A stretch of DNA of 64,000 nt from positions 1,875,241-1,939,240 of the forward strand of contig NW_020194684.1 of assembly GCF_002865645.1 (NCBI RefSeq). The letters are read 5' to 3'. The stretch comes from Hyaloscypha bicolor E. Taxonomy: Eukaryota; Ascomycota; Leotiomycetes; Helotiales; Hyaloscyphaceae. Position 1 is the stretch's first letter. Every line of letters begins with the position of its first letter. A program made the position numbers and the translations under genes. This document shows, in pieces, positions 1 through 11,516 of this stretch. The notes beneath the pieces were generated by a model. That model was not told the DNA's origin. It made no database searches and worked only from the letters and a program-made list of their open reading frames with translations.

Positions 1-53
1 TAGGGGTTGCAAGTCCAATATCTCGATGTACAATATGCGTTAACTGAAACTAG

Positions 54-3000
54 ATGCTTCTCCGCGCGAGCGAGAGCGAGGGAGAGCGGGATAAGAATAT
101 CTACCTATCTACGAAAGCAATACTGTTTCTCGGTACTCCACACGGAGGCGGCAATTTTGTTGATTGGGGCGAAACTGCAAGGAGAATCGTGAGTGCTATT
201 GGTTTCGACACTAACCACCAAAATACTCGCGATCTTGCTATTGATAGTCCAATGTTGGAGGATTGTCGCGAACGCTTTCTCAATCTACACAATCGCAGAA
301 ATTTTGAGATATGTACTTTTCAAGAGGCATGTGGCATGAAGGGTACTTCGCTACTAGGTCTCAACCGGAAGGTATAATGCAGATCTTTGGGGTTGCAGTG
401 ACGTATATACTTACAGCTTTAGGTTGTGGATGGTGTCTCGTCGGAATTCCCTGACACAGGAAGAAGGTTCACAATCAATGCCAACCATATGGAGATGTGT
501 AGGTATTCGAGCAGAGAGGATGATGGGTACAGGAAGGTCTCCCGCGAGTTGCGCATTTTGTGTGAGGAGATTGAGAAAAGCCTCAAAGAGGAAGAAGCTT
601 TAAAGCATCAAGAGCGTCAGTGAACGGCATCCCTACTATATGTCTGAATATTAATGAGTGTATATAGTCAATAAAACACAACTCGGTCTGAATCCTCTCA
701 GAAGGCCATCTCGTCTTTTGAACTAACATATTTCAAGCATATCTTGACTCTTTAGCGTTTCCAGAGATGAACTATCGGCAAGAAGAAGTCCTCGATGCAC
801 GCGCGGATTCATGTACATGGATACTTCAACACCAAAATTATCAGAAATGGCTCACGGATGATCACGGCCTTCTCTGGATCCAAGGAAAGCCAGGCTCTGG
901 GAAGTCTACCCTGATGAAAAGGATCTTTCAGGTCTTTGGTAGGGAGAATCGGAGCCCAAAGCGAATCCATCTTGCATTCTTTTTCCACAGACGAGGTGTT
1001 CAGTTACAACACACTCCCCTGGGTATGTTTCGGACGATGCTACATCAGTTATTAAGTCAAGTCCCGTCGGCTAGCGCTGATTTCCTAAGCCTCTGCGAAG
1101 AGAAGAGGAGATTTCAAGGAGATGTAAGTAGGGAATGGGAATGGCGTGAGCCGGAACTTCGCAGGGTCTTAAAGTCTTCTTTGGTCTCGGCAGCGAAGAC
1201 CCATTCCCTCGTGATCTTTGTGGACGCACTTGATGAAGCAGGCGAAGACTCAGCTCGGTCCATCGTAAAATATCTCCACGAGGCCAATGAAGAGCTGCTT
1301 CAATCAAGGCATGCCACGAGTATCTGCTTTGCTTGTCGTCATTACCCTATCGTACGGACTCACGAGGGCATTCAAATCTGCGTCGAAGATGAGAATGTCA
1401 ACGATATCTCAGCATATGCTCTTTCAGAACTCCGCCGACAGGTCCATCCGAGAGACGAAAACTTAGGATCCGATCCTTTGAATGAGATGCAGGAACTAAT
1501 CTCAAACAAAGCGTCCGGGGTATTCCTATGGGTGTCTCTGGTTATTCCAACAATCGCAAAACAATACAACGAAGGAAGATCGTTGGAAGAAATACTCGAG
1601 GGACTCGAAAAAGCCCCATCGGATCTCAAAACCATTTACGAGCATATCCTCGGGCTTGTAGACCCCACATTCAGAAGCCAGACATTACATTTGATGGAAT
1701 GGATTTGTCTCGCAGAGAGACCACTTTCTCCAACGGAGTTGCGCTTCGCCTTAGCCATGGACGATTCTTTGGTTACTCCCTACCAAGACTCTGCTCAAAA
1801 ATCTACAGGATTTGTTAAAAGCGACATGCAAATGAAAGGTATGACTGTTGGGTTGTCTGGAGGCCTAGCTGAAGTTAAACTTCACCGCGAAAGACACCGC
1901 GGAATGGAAACCGAAGTACAAATTGTTCAATTCATCCACCAATCGGTGAATGACTTCCTGCTCAAGGATGGCTTTGCATGGCTTGACAAGAATTTCACTG
2001 GAAATGCCATCGGCAGAGGACACGATCGACTCACCAAATCTTGCATCAACTACCTGAAGCTTGGAGAAGTTGAAAGAGCAGCGAGTTCAAGCTCACTGGT
2101 GGAGTCGCCACTAGAAGCAGATCTGCCTTTTCTAGGATACTCAACTAGGTCTTGGTTCTTGCATGCACAAAAGGCAGAAAGTTGGAATATTCCCCAAAGC
2201 GACCTTATTCAGCGATTCCAATGGCCGACTGCGCAGTACTTCCCAAATTGGATCAAGCTCTCCAGAACTCTCAAGCACTATAATAACAGATGTCCACAAG
2301 AAAAGACAACATTAATGCATGTGGCGGCCGCATCAAATCTGGAGAGCATAGTTGTAGCATTATTGGATTCAGATACGTCTTCGGAAGCGAAAGATGCGGA
2401 GGGCAATACAGCCTTGCATGATGCTGCTCGTTGGGGACACAAGAAAATAGTGGGTAGGCTACTTGAAGCAGGCGCTGATGCAAATGCAAGAACCGACGCA
2501 CAAGCTACTCCACTGGAGCGCGCGGGAGCTGGTGGCCATGCGGAAGTAGTAAAGCTGCTGCTGGGAAATGGTGCAGATGTGAATCTCAAGACCGGCCATT
2601 CAGGAAGTGCATTACAAGGGGCTGCAGAGAAAGGACGGTGGGTAACTGTTAAGCTCCTGCTTGATAACGGAGCCGATATCCATGCCCAAGGTGGAGAGTA
2701 CGGCAATGCACTCCAAGCAGCAGCAAACAGGGGAGGCAAGGCTCTAGTTGAGCTTTTACTTGATCGGGGAGCCGATATTAATGCCCAAGGCGGGCAGTAC
2801 GGCAATGCACTCCAAGCAGCAGCAAATGGGGGAAGCGAGGCTGTAGTTAAGCTTCTACTCGATCGAGGAGCTAATATTAATACCCAAGGTGGAGAGTACG
2901 GCAATGCACTCCAAGCAGCAGCAGATAGGGGAGGCAAGGCTATAGTCGAGCTTTTACTTGATCGGGGAGCTAATATTCATGCCCAAGGCGGATACTATGG

Positions 3001-3949
3001 CAATGCACTCCAAGCAGCAGCAGATAGGGGAGGCAAGGCTATGGTCGAGCTTTTACTCGATCAGGGAGCCGATATTAATACCCAAGGCGGGCAATACGGC
3101 AACGCACTCCAAGCAGCAGCATGGAGTGAAAACGAGGCTATAGTTAAGCTTCTACTCGATCGGGGAGCCGATATTAATGCCCAAGGTGGAGAGTACGGCA
3201 ATGCACTCCAAGCAGCAGCATATATGGGGGGAAAGGCTGGGGTTGAGCTTCTGCTCGGCCGAGGAGCCGATATTAACAGAAGGGACCCTCAAGGTCGATT
3301 AGCGGTTCAGCTTGCCATGAGCGGAGATGAGGCAAGCATGGTTAAGTACTTATTGAGTCTTGGTGCAAGCTCCGATTGGACTTACACAGACATGCAAGGT
3401 TGTTCTGCGCTTCATTTTGCTGCTTCGGGGGGGTCTGCCGAAGCTGTGAATCTCATTTTATCTTCTGGTATTGAGGTTGACATTAACTTGTCAGACACAC
3501 AAGGCTGGACACCTCTCCACTGGGCTTGCCGGAACGGAGACGTCGACACTGTTCAGTTGCTCATTGATTCTGGAGCCGACTTACAGAACGAAAACATGCA
3601 GCTATGGACACCACTTGATGTTGCAACCTTTTCTGGCAATGGCAGTCTGGCATTCACTCTGTCTCGACTACAAGGGTCGACTGGTACAGAGATGAAGCAA
3701 AAAATACTTGCTCCAGGGTATGAACATGATATTGGGTGTTATAGCTGCTTTTTTGTAAGTGCCATCCAGTTCACTTACAAGTCTACGTCAACTCATCGGA
3801 TATGATAGGAAATATGCGGTCCTTGTTACCAATGCAAGGATTGTAGAGAATTTTTCCTCTGCTTCCGGTGTATTGAAGATGCTGCAGTTATACATGACTC
3901 GAATCACACCTTCAACGCTATTGAAGAGGGCGATGTGGATGGAGATTGA
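54..3949 (+). CDS. NLR-type STAND protein: lipase-like N domain, NACHT, ankyrin repeats, ZZ finger (5' partial)
   Basis: Cytosolic signalling NTPase of the fungal NLR type, a family linked to heterokaryon incompatibility and non-self recognition. I read exons 54-371, 423-615, 738-3754 and 3809-3949; phases agree and give 1222 residues. The gene begins upstream of the window, because position 54 follows a 3' splice-like tag. Domains, numbered from 54: GTPHGG at about 27-32, typical of the alpha/beta-hydrolase (SesB-like) N domain; P-loop GKPGSGKST at about 220-228; Walker B VIFVDALDE at about 329-337; ankyrin repeats from about 694 to 1150; a ZZ-type zinc finger near the end (CYSC, then CYQC-KDC, LCFRC and an H-x3-H pair) completed only by the last exon. 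The donor at 616 (GTCAGT) is not ideal but is the one that keeps phase. The adjacent intron ends in ACTAAC...CAAG. Sensor specificity is unknown. Confidence 0.88.
2670..3276 (+). repeat. Near-identical 99-bp ankyrin repeat units (about six)
   Basis: About six consecutive units of exactly 99 bp (33 residues), inside the NLR gene, share a core such as YGNALQAAA and VELLLDRGA. The DNA is almost identical unit to unit, while differences cluster at a few codons (E/Q/Y after the GG pair; N/D, R/G and neighbours after the AAA). Flanking ankyrin repeats on both sides are much more diverged, so this is a recently homogenised internal array rather than ancient ankyrins. Confidence 0.9.
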
Positions 3950-5300
3950 GGAAGAGAAGTCATCGAGACGGAGAATGATGGGGGGACAAGATCGGGCATG
4001 GTAGCAAATTGTTGAAATTGGTATGCTGCCATAGCTAGCTTATCAGTTCTTCCAGCACCAGGTTCAACCACTAATTTAGGGTTCTCCACTCTCATTTGTC
4101 ATGCGTCACTCGCCGAGCTTACCAAGCTTACTAGTATATCGTCATTTTGATTACCTTTGATTTATCAGCTAATTGATAATATATCGGAGAAAGCGGGCTC
4201 GGCATCACCGGTATCGCCGAAGGGTAATAGGAATAAATCCCTTACTTTGGATACTTTTCCTCTGTTTCTAGACTTCACTCTTCTGTATCTAGTCATTCTG
4301 CAGTCTGTCAACCTTCAATATATCGATTTTCCATCAATAAATCGATTACTTTTCAATACAAATTATTTGGATCTGGTTTCCGGCTCTATTTTTCTGGAGC
4401 GCCGAAAGCCCTTGCGTGGGGTTACAAGACCGAATTCCCAACTTCTATTTTCAACTAGCAGCCACGAGGCCAAACAGAAAAGGAATCGCACTAACGCTTC
4501 CTCCACTGCCTTTTGCTTATGTGAAAAAAATTGTCTCTGTTTCATTTGCGGCAATTAGCGACATATATTAAGCATGAATAAAAACAGTAATAGTCGGACT
4601 CGACTATTACTCCCTAGATTCTCGAAGGTGGGTGTGGTAAGTGCACCCATTTTCTTTCCATATCTTGGATACCACTGGAATGCAACGAAGATGGGGCGCA
4701 GAGGAGGTAGGCACAGCATCAATACGGTGGTTTCTGCTTAGTGCTGTGGTGTTGCGGGGACGCGGTTGGTGGCATAAGTGGAGAAAAAGGTTGCTTGAGG
4801 GCGAGAAATTTTTAGAATGGGGACATGGCATTAGGCGGAATGTGCTGTCGAAAGCCCCTCAAATCAGAAATGGCATCGTTGATAGAGATTTGGAGAATAT
4901 ACATATTGAATCACAGAGAATACTTAGCGGGTTGTGATATTGGTCGTGCTGCGGGGATTCTAAACAGTGGGCTAATAGAACAGTTTTGGATATCAGCGCA
5001 ACAGGCAAGTGAGGTGAAACAAATACCTCTACCAGTTTATCTATCATTTATGCGTTAAGTGACACTGCGATAAGCGGTCGTAGACCAGAGTCCCAACCTG
5101 TGTGGTCATGAACCAACGGGCTTTGGTTCTATGATTTTGTCTTCGTCCGATTAGAGAATACCGAATAGTTGTCGTGGTTGGAGCTTAGTATTGAGGGGCA
5201 CTCATGCGCCTGCTAGTGCAAGGTGCCTCTGATCCAAAAAGGTTAAAATTTAAAAATAGTCTTTTGTTGTTTAAATAGAATTTATCTAATCACACTGCTT
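3950..5300. other. Intergenic, no supported gene
   Basis: About 1.35 kb that is visibly AT-rich in parts. It has open frames (longest about 133 codons from 4157) but no recognisable domain, splice pattern or family resemblance. It lies downstream of an NLR, a context in which decayed mobile DNA is common, but I see no terminal repeats that prove it. Confidence 0.5.
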
Positions 5301-5305
5301 GATAA

Positions 5306-5584
5306 CTACATGAGCTTATCAAACCATTCCGGCCCCAATAGTCTACCAGGACATCTCTTCTGCTGCGAAAATGCTGCCATGCGGTCACTCAAAAGGCTGT
5401 TGAGTTCCTCCTTAGGGATATACATGATTCTCATCTTTGCCTCAGCACTCCACTTTCTATCTATGAAATAGGACTTGGCTTGCTCGCCACTGACCACACC
5501 TATAACACAATCATTTACCTCGAAGACTCCCGACGCTAAGTGCTGGTGGTAATAATGTCCTAGAATTTCCTGATATTTCATCAT
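5306..5584 (-). CDS. Hypothetical 92-residue reading frame, possibly a 3' exon
   Basis: Unrecognised. The frame encodes a charged, globular-looking stretch ending in EWFDKLM. A 3' splice-like tag (AAATATCAG) sits close to its start, so it could be a terminal exon of the minus-strand gene upstream. However, the only donor I could find before it (about 5631) does not keep phase. It may equally be a separate small gene or a remnant. A second open frame at 5620-5928 (minus, 102 codons) lies between it and the PHD gene and also looks protein-like. Confidence 0.25.
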   Translation of the reverse strand: MMKYQEILGHYYHQHLASGVFEVNDCVIGVVSGEQAKSYFIDRKWSAEAKMRIMYIPKEELNSLLSDRMAAFSQQKRCPGRLLGPEWFDKLM

Positions 5585-5816
5585 TCAAAAAAGTCGGAGG
5601 CCATATATACTATATATTCCTACTGTGCAGGGTGGCTTGTCCTATAGGAGGCTGCAAAGTGGATAATGCCGTTCGCCTCTCTGCTGGAAAAGGTGTAAGT
5701 CTTGAGTCTCAATTCAGAAATGTCTCCATTTTGAAACACATAGCTGAACTGGCCTTCCAGACGCTCTATGGGGTTAAGCTGCCAGACATACCAGTACCCA
5801 ATATTCCGCAGCCAGA

Positions 5817-8364
5817 TCACCGATCGGTGATACGCCTGGCTCTTTGGTTTGTCCCTCGGACAACTCCCTGTCCGACAGGGCGAACTGCCATCATCACTTT
5901 TGGGACATCCCTGACTATGGCCCAGCATCTGGATTCTCCGATATCTTTGATATTGAGATCCGGGACAGTGTCGAACGTATTCTTAGAGGTTGTCCTGATA
6001 TTGATCCGACAGGAGAGTCTATTGACGAAACGGCGGACTTTCTCTGCGCTCGGCCAATCATGTTCTTCCCAAACGCGGGCGAGGGTCCTCGCCCGTTGGA
6101 TGCGGGCATCGCTGGCTTCGCGTATTTTTTCACTGATCTTTTTGTCGTCAAAGTAGGACATTTCGTTTGATTTCCAATTCCTTAAACATTGGTCGCAGAG
6201 CCATCGGTCAGCAGTGAAGTCTTCATCCAAGTCGACACACTTCTTATGATACCAGCCCATGGGGCATTTGAGGTTATCACATTGTATCATGCTCGGGCTG
6301 TACTCGTTATATGGAGCTTCGCATTCACACCACTGGTCATTTGCCTTTCCGGCATCCCTGACAAGTCGAGGAAGACCTAGACGCCTCTCAAAGCTTGCAA
6401 AAGGTGTTTCTTCCATAGAATCAAGGCCCCGTTGACGCTCGTAAGCTCTGCGATCCAATGGAACAATGGCACAGAATTGAGTCTGAGGCTCGCGAAAATA
6501 CTTAGGACCCTGGAGCACGCAATTCTTAACGTATGAAGTCCTTTCTTCTTGAACTCTGAACTCAGTCAAGACGTTGTCTGGGATCCTCGCTCGTTCTTCC
6601 TTAAGGACTTCTCTAAAATCGCGCCGTTTCCAACGTGAAGAATGGAAGACCACGAGTGGGGGCAAAATGTAGCCTTCCCGATCAACACGGACAATCAGAA
6701 GATCTCCATCATAGTGATCTCGATCATGGAGCCAAATGAAATAGTCGCGCTCCGGGATGGTATAGTCCCTTGCGAAAGATGTCAGCGACAACTGTCCTAT
6801 CCCTCGTAGCAATTGCGATGACTCCGGATTTGGTGAATGACCGAGACGCCTTGATATTAAATTCTGTGATTGGTGGTGAGTTATGAGGTGTGCAGGCGAC
6901 GCAAGCTGGCTCTGTGGTTCTGGAAATAACCATGAGAATGTCTCCTTATTGATTTCCATTTGGTGCGCAAGAAGTGTATCGTCCAACGGAGGAGGAGCTT
7001 TGTTGTTCAATTCAGCCTCAAACCGGCGGATGCAAGCTCCAGAAAAGGGTTTATACTTGTGTTCACCCCACAGAGCAATGATGTCGATGATATATAAAAG
7101 TTGCAGGGCTTCATCGATGTTGGCCGAGTCTCCAGACCACAGCATTATAAGTACCTGTCATGTTATGAGCGCGAAAACGCTTCAAAGTTTGGGGATACTA
7201 ACGCAAATGCGGCCGTCCGATGCGTTGGTGTTGGGCTGGAAATGGCATCCATGTAATTCCCACTTGGACCCAATGCTAACAAAATACCAAACCAATGGAC
7301 ACCAAGGGATATCTGCGCTTTTGCCGATATTGTCTTGCCAGTCAAGAATCATCTTCACTCTTATCGCATTCTGTGTCTCGGCGGATTGGTGGTCAGACCC
7401 ACCTCCTTCACGCTTTGCTTCCCAAAATGCAAAGGGAAAGGTAAGAGATATGTCGCCCACGCTTCTTCCGTGTGATCCAGGCTGTGAGAACGGAGGAGTG
7501 ATGTAACCGTAGTCTTCGAGTTTTCTGAGCAGTTTCTGATCGAACATCCGGACCCGATCATCGCGTAATAGCATGAGGTCGGGCGTATCAGCCCATTGAT
7601 TCAAGTCGTAGGAGTGAAGACCAATTGTTAGATCCGGTATCTTCTTCCCTTCATTCTCGAATTCAGGGTATGCGAGTTGACCAACCGTATCGAAATTTGG
7701 TAAATTCAAGTGCTTTAACCGCTCCTTACTTTGCACAAAATTAGCAGTAGTTCTTCCAACCGAAACTGGCTTATCGTTATATCTCGTAATTGTATGGCTT
7801 ACCATATATCCTCTTCTGAATCATTAGCCCACTTTTCGACTCGCCGTATAATACTCCTTTCACTTGTTCTGTTGATCAATGGGCGACTGCTGATCGGGAA
7901 GTGTTTTCTGCAAATGAAACTGAGTTGATGTTAGGAGGATATTGTATTCTTGTATGGATGACTTGCCAGTGATGGTGTCGATCCCTTTCATGCTTTTCTT
8001 CCCGCTCCTGATCGAAACGATAAAAGACAATCGGCCCGAGCTCTTGAACCCACTTCTCCTCGTTGTCATCCGCGCGGCGTTTGTCACTGCAGGTTATGAA
8101 TAACTCGTCTGCTTCAAACTTCAACTCCCGTTCATACTGTTGTCTAGGACTATATGCTGCGAATGCCTTGCTTGGAACCAGCAAATGATTGGAGCCTGCT
8201 GTTTCGTAACCACCAAAATGGTCGGCTCTGAGATCTTTAATGCCAATCACGAGCTTGAACAAGTCTTGCAGCTCTGCCGGGCAGTTGCCTACCGCTTGGC
8301 GCTTTTTGAAATAGATATCATGCGCTTGCAACGAATATTTGTCTGATTTCCTTCCCGGTGCCAT
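5817..8364 (-). CDS. PHD-finger protein with PD-(D/E)XK-like N-terminal half
   Basis: Exons (minus) 8364-7963, 7907-7864, 7815-7203 and 7154-5817 join in phase to 798 residues. Introns end in CAG, and two carry CTAAC/CTAAT branch points. The first half has a D-x10-E-A-K pattern (about D270, E281, K283, within FAFWEAKRE) followed by a Gln-containing helix, the layout of PD-(D/E)XK nuclease folds. An earlier PDLTIG motif sits at about 209. Around 628-680 is a PHD finger: CEC, then CDNLKC, WYHKKC and LCDQC, a C4HC3 zinc module that usually binds histone H3 tails. This fits a nuclear chromatin-linked protein of a fungus-specific family. Nuclease activity is an inference from a motif only. The C-terminus is uncertain, because an overlapping frame continues past the stop. 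Confidence 0.65.
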
Positions 8365-8696
8365 GACGGAGTGTATTGGGACAACACCACTATAGGCATC
8401 GATAGATGCTGGAGACTGAGGAAGCTAGATAAGTAGATGGTGGGAAGTATCACTTTTAATACCCATAGCCCCGCACAAAGATGCCAACTCAATCCTATTG
8501 GCTTGAGCTCCACACTGTTCACCAATGAATCAACACGAATGACCAACACGCCCCAGCATGCACCTGCCTCGATAGGAAGATGTGGCTCGATTGGATGAAT
8601 ATCTATTCCGTCCCTGGTCAGACCCAGGGACAGGGCCACCGCGCGCGAAAGCGAAACGAATATGAAAGGCTTTCACTTGCCAACCACCCCGACGAC

Positions 8697-9012
8697 TCCG
8701 ACTAAGCGACTGCCACTAAGCCCAATCGGGCAGCGACCACTCAGTCACTGGGGATTAGGAAGTTTGTCCCACAAGAACTTCAATGCTCACGATAAATATA
8801 ACTCAGGGTAAGCGTCCACTCCGGAGGCTATCCTGCCCCTACGTCGGTCGCAGTGCTCATGTCTTCGGGAGGAAACAAATGCCACATACGCTTTCTAGTC
8901 CGCTGCGCTGGCTATCCAAAACTCTCCTTCTCTATCTTTTTCCACAGTGTGCGCATGAACCGGTGTTGTGAGTGAGTGGTCGCTGCCCGATTGGTTTAGT
9001 GAGAGTCGACTT
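8697..9012. mobile_element. MITE-like element with long terminal inverted repeats
   Basis: Positions 8722-8742 and 8974-8994 are a perfect 21-bp inverted repeat (starting CCAATCGGGCAGCG on the left). The match extends imperfectly on both sides to roughly 45 bp (CACTAAG versus CACTAAA outward; CACTCAGTCAC versus CACTCACTCAC inward). The arms bound about 230 bp without coding potential. This is the structure of a non-autonomous DNA transposon (MITE). I could not identify a clear target-site duplication, so the exact ends are approximate. Confidence 0.6.
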
Positions 9013-10320
9013 ATAATAGCCGTGCGATAACCAGGTGCAGTGTCTGTCTGCAAAGCCTCAAAGACACGAGAAATTTTTGCGTGGTTTAAATTCGAGATTG
9101 GATGGCGTCAGCAAGTGAAGTTTCCCTGTACCGCCATAGGGCTGGAATAATCCCTCTCACTACTGTAAAGAAGACGTCGAACGGTCGAGAGAGGCCCTTT
9201 CGGCGGCCTCCGAGGCGAGAGGCAATTCCTGAGGGCCTTAACCGGGCGAGCAGGGCTCTTAATTCCTGCCAAGGCAGCAGCTTCAACCTCCGGTTTCTTG
9301 CCCTCATCAAACATCTTATTTTCCAACATGTTTCACTCCAGCACTTTCGCCCTCGAGTGCAAGATCGCCCTCCGAGGAGCCCCAACTCATCGTTCAGGGG
9401 TTCCTGAGACAGATAAGCGAGAACCCCAGGGCGACAGGGCGCTGGGATGTGATTCCTCCGCCCTCTTCCCTTCCCCTTCTCCGAAGACTGGGCCTTCGAA
9501 TGATCTGCTGACGTCTTGTATCCCCCGCCGAAACACAATTTGTCGAAATTCCCTCGGTTCAGCCTCTACGGATCATGGCTCTGCGTTGCCGTTCGATTCG
9601 TGCACCCAACCTTCGTTCACCTGTTCGATTTCCATGAACACCAAAGCTTTGCACCGGAAGCGATTGAGGCATTCCCCGGGCACACAAAAATCCCATCTAT
9701 ATGGATCGACCTGTCAAACTCCATGTTTCCAAAGTTCGTGCCATCTTTTGGTCCGCCCGCAGCCCTCAAGCCAGCCGCAAACGTTTCGGCCCATCTGAAA
9801 GTTGGGCCGGCAGGGCAAACAAAGTGCCTAGCCACTCACGTGGAACAATAGGGCCAGCCAGCCCACTCTCATGTTCCTATTCCGGCATTCAGACTAAAGG
9901 GCATATCCTGCCCTTATGACATCTACCGTCATGGCCCTCGCACTCACTTGAGTCAATGCAGATCAATCTTGCCGCGGCATGCTCGAGATCTATTGGTTCG
10001 CGGATGGCACTCTTGACGCCCTATTCCTACCGCCCTTCTCTTCCCTCCACGTAGCCACTGAACATCTCACGATTTCCCCCCGCTTCCCTGGTCTCGCCTT
10101 GTGTTCGTTTTTGCAAGTGATCACGGTCATTTGGTGTCGTGCTACAGACAGGGCTCTCGGGATGGCGAATTGGCCTATGTAATTGCTTCCGGCAGAGGTT
10201 GCCCTCAATTAGGCAAGCCTAAAGCAATTTCACCGCCCATTTGTAATATCATGAGAAAGGGCTCTCATACTATCGCCCTCGACGTCGCCCTGGTTCTTCG
10301 GCCTGGTTGCTCGAGTGAGC
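9013..10320. other. Intergenic, no supported gene
   Basis: Several overlapping open frames on both strands, none over about 170 codons, and none with a motif or credible splice structure. Its 3' end leads into the promoter of the small Ser-rich gene. Confidence 0.5.
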
Positions 10321-10323
10321 AAG

Positions 10324-10330
10324 TATAAAT
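10324..10330 (+). promoter_or_regulatory. TATA-like box upstream of small Ser-rich gene
   Basis: TATAAAT followed by a pyrimidine-rich stretch (10360-10410), as in fungal promoters. It is about 430 bp from the ATG at 10760, so the transcript would have a long leader, possibly spliced just before the ATG. Confidence 0.35.
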
Positions 10331-10759
10331 GGCATGTTTGTTGCACCCCACTCGGTCCCTTCACTCTGCTCCACATATTTCAACTTCTCCTCTTGAGCTT
10401 TCTCAGACACATCTCTGAAAATAGTTGTTGTGATATCTTCCCTATCTCGAAATAGCCATTCGAAACTGTCAGACCTTCCACGGCATTCAAAGTTGCTGTG
10501 CAAGAAAGCAATTTTCCATCAACCATACCACAACTCGCCGACCATCCCTCTTACCTCGCCTCTGCTCACCGAAGTCTCCTGCCGAATCGGCAACTCCATC
10601 ACAAAACCGCGTATCTCGTATTTTTGGAGTACAAGGAGTACAAGAAACACCCTTATAACCCTCCACCACGACCCCGATCTTCCGGCTTCTGTTTAAGACA
10701 ATCTTCCTGGTTGAGCAAGGTACTCCCATACCACGTGAGCACGGCAACACCAAGTCAAC

Positions 10760-11011
10760 ATGGGCTCCTCTTCTCATTCACCTTCCACGAAAGCCCACAA
10801 CGGCTCCTCGCGCTCGACTTCGTCCCGCTCTTCTGGCTCCTCACACGGCAAGTCGCACAAACACTCCCATTCATCCAAAGAGGGGGTTGAACGCTACGTC
10901 CAAGATGAGAGAGACTACAAATCGTACGCGGTGAAGGACTACGACCCATGTCAGGAGGCAGCGAGGAGAAAGCATAGCGAGATGTTGAGGGACGTGGTAG
11001 GGAAGGTGTGA
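10760..11011 (+). CDS. Small Ser/His-rich hypothetical protein (83 aa)
   Basis: Intact ORF from a well-placed ATG (CAAC-ATG context). The N-terminal half is low-complexity Ser/His/Lys with repeated SS, SRS and SHGKSHKH-type runs and is probably disordered. The C-terminal half is charged and more ordered (DERDYKSYAV, then QEAARRKHSEML), likely a short helix. No domain recognised. Composition and the long pyrimidine-rich leader support a real, probably stress- or growth-regulated, small gene, but function is unknown. Confidence 0.5.
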   Translation: MGSSSHSPSTKAHNGSSRSTSSRSSGSSHGKSHKHSHSSKEGVERYVQDERDYKSYAVKDYDPCQEAARRKHSEMLRDVVGKV

Positions 11012-11516
11012 CGGAATGAGCTACCTGGGTTCAGAGATGGGGAAGGAAGTGGGGAAGGGAGAAACGTGTGACAGAACGTGTCAGCCAGGTTCAGAGATGA
11101 ACAAGGGAAGTGTGGAAGTCTCCGGAATATGGCGTTGAATTGCGACTGGAGTTATGTCCAGCTAGAGGCGTTGTGCTTAAGCTTGGGTGTGAGGTGTGTT
11201 TGGGTTCTTGGTCTGAAGATTTGGGAGCAGGGTCTGATGAACTTATGGCGCAATGAGAAGGTATGATTGTATGAGTAGGTGAGACGGGAAATGAATTCTA
11301 CTGAGATCATGAATAATAAAGAGGCTATCCACCGAAGTTGTACAAAAATTTTACTACTACATATTTCATATCTACTAGAAGAGAGGGGTATGAACACACC
11401 AGGATGCCCTTTTTTCTTCCAACGCCTTCTATGCACACTTCATTCGTATCATCTTACAGCTCTGATTACATATTCATAATAGTTCACCTCAAACATCAAT
11501 CCAATTTCTTCTCCAT

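Noticed and set aside
2278..2937. 219-codon minus-strand frame opposite the ankyrin repeats
   Set aside because: Shadow of the 99-bp repeats on the coding strand; repetitive Pro/Ser/Ala sequence with no start or splice context.
2670..3276. Regular repeats that could suggest a CRISPR array
   Set aside because: Units are contiguous 99-bp coding repeats without spacers, inside an open frame in a eukaryote.
1..5300. NLR at the window edge as cargo of a Starship-type giant element
   Set aside because: No DUF3435 tyrosine recombinase captain or other typical Starship cargo seen in the window; cannot be supported.
9086..9851. Overlapping frames of 100-170 codons on both strands
   Set aside because: No domain, no consistent splice structure, several frames open at once as expected in moderately GC-rich intergenic DNA.
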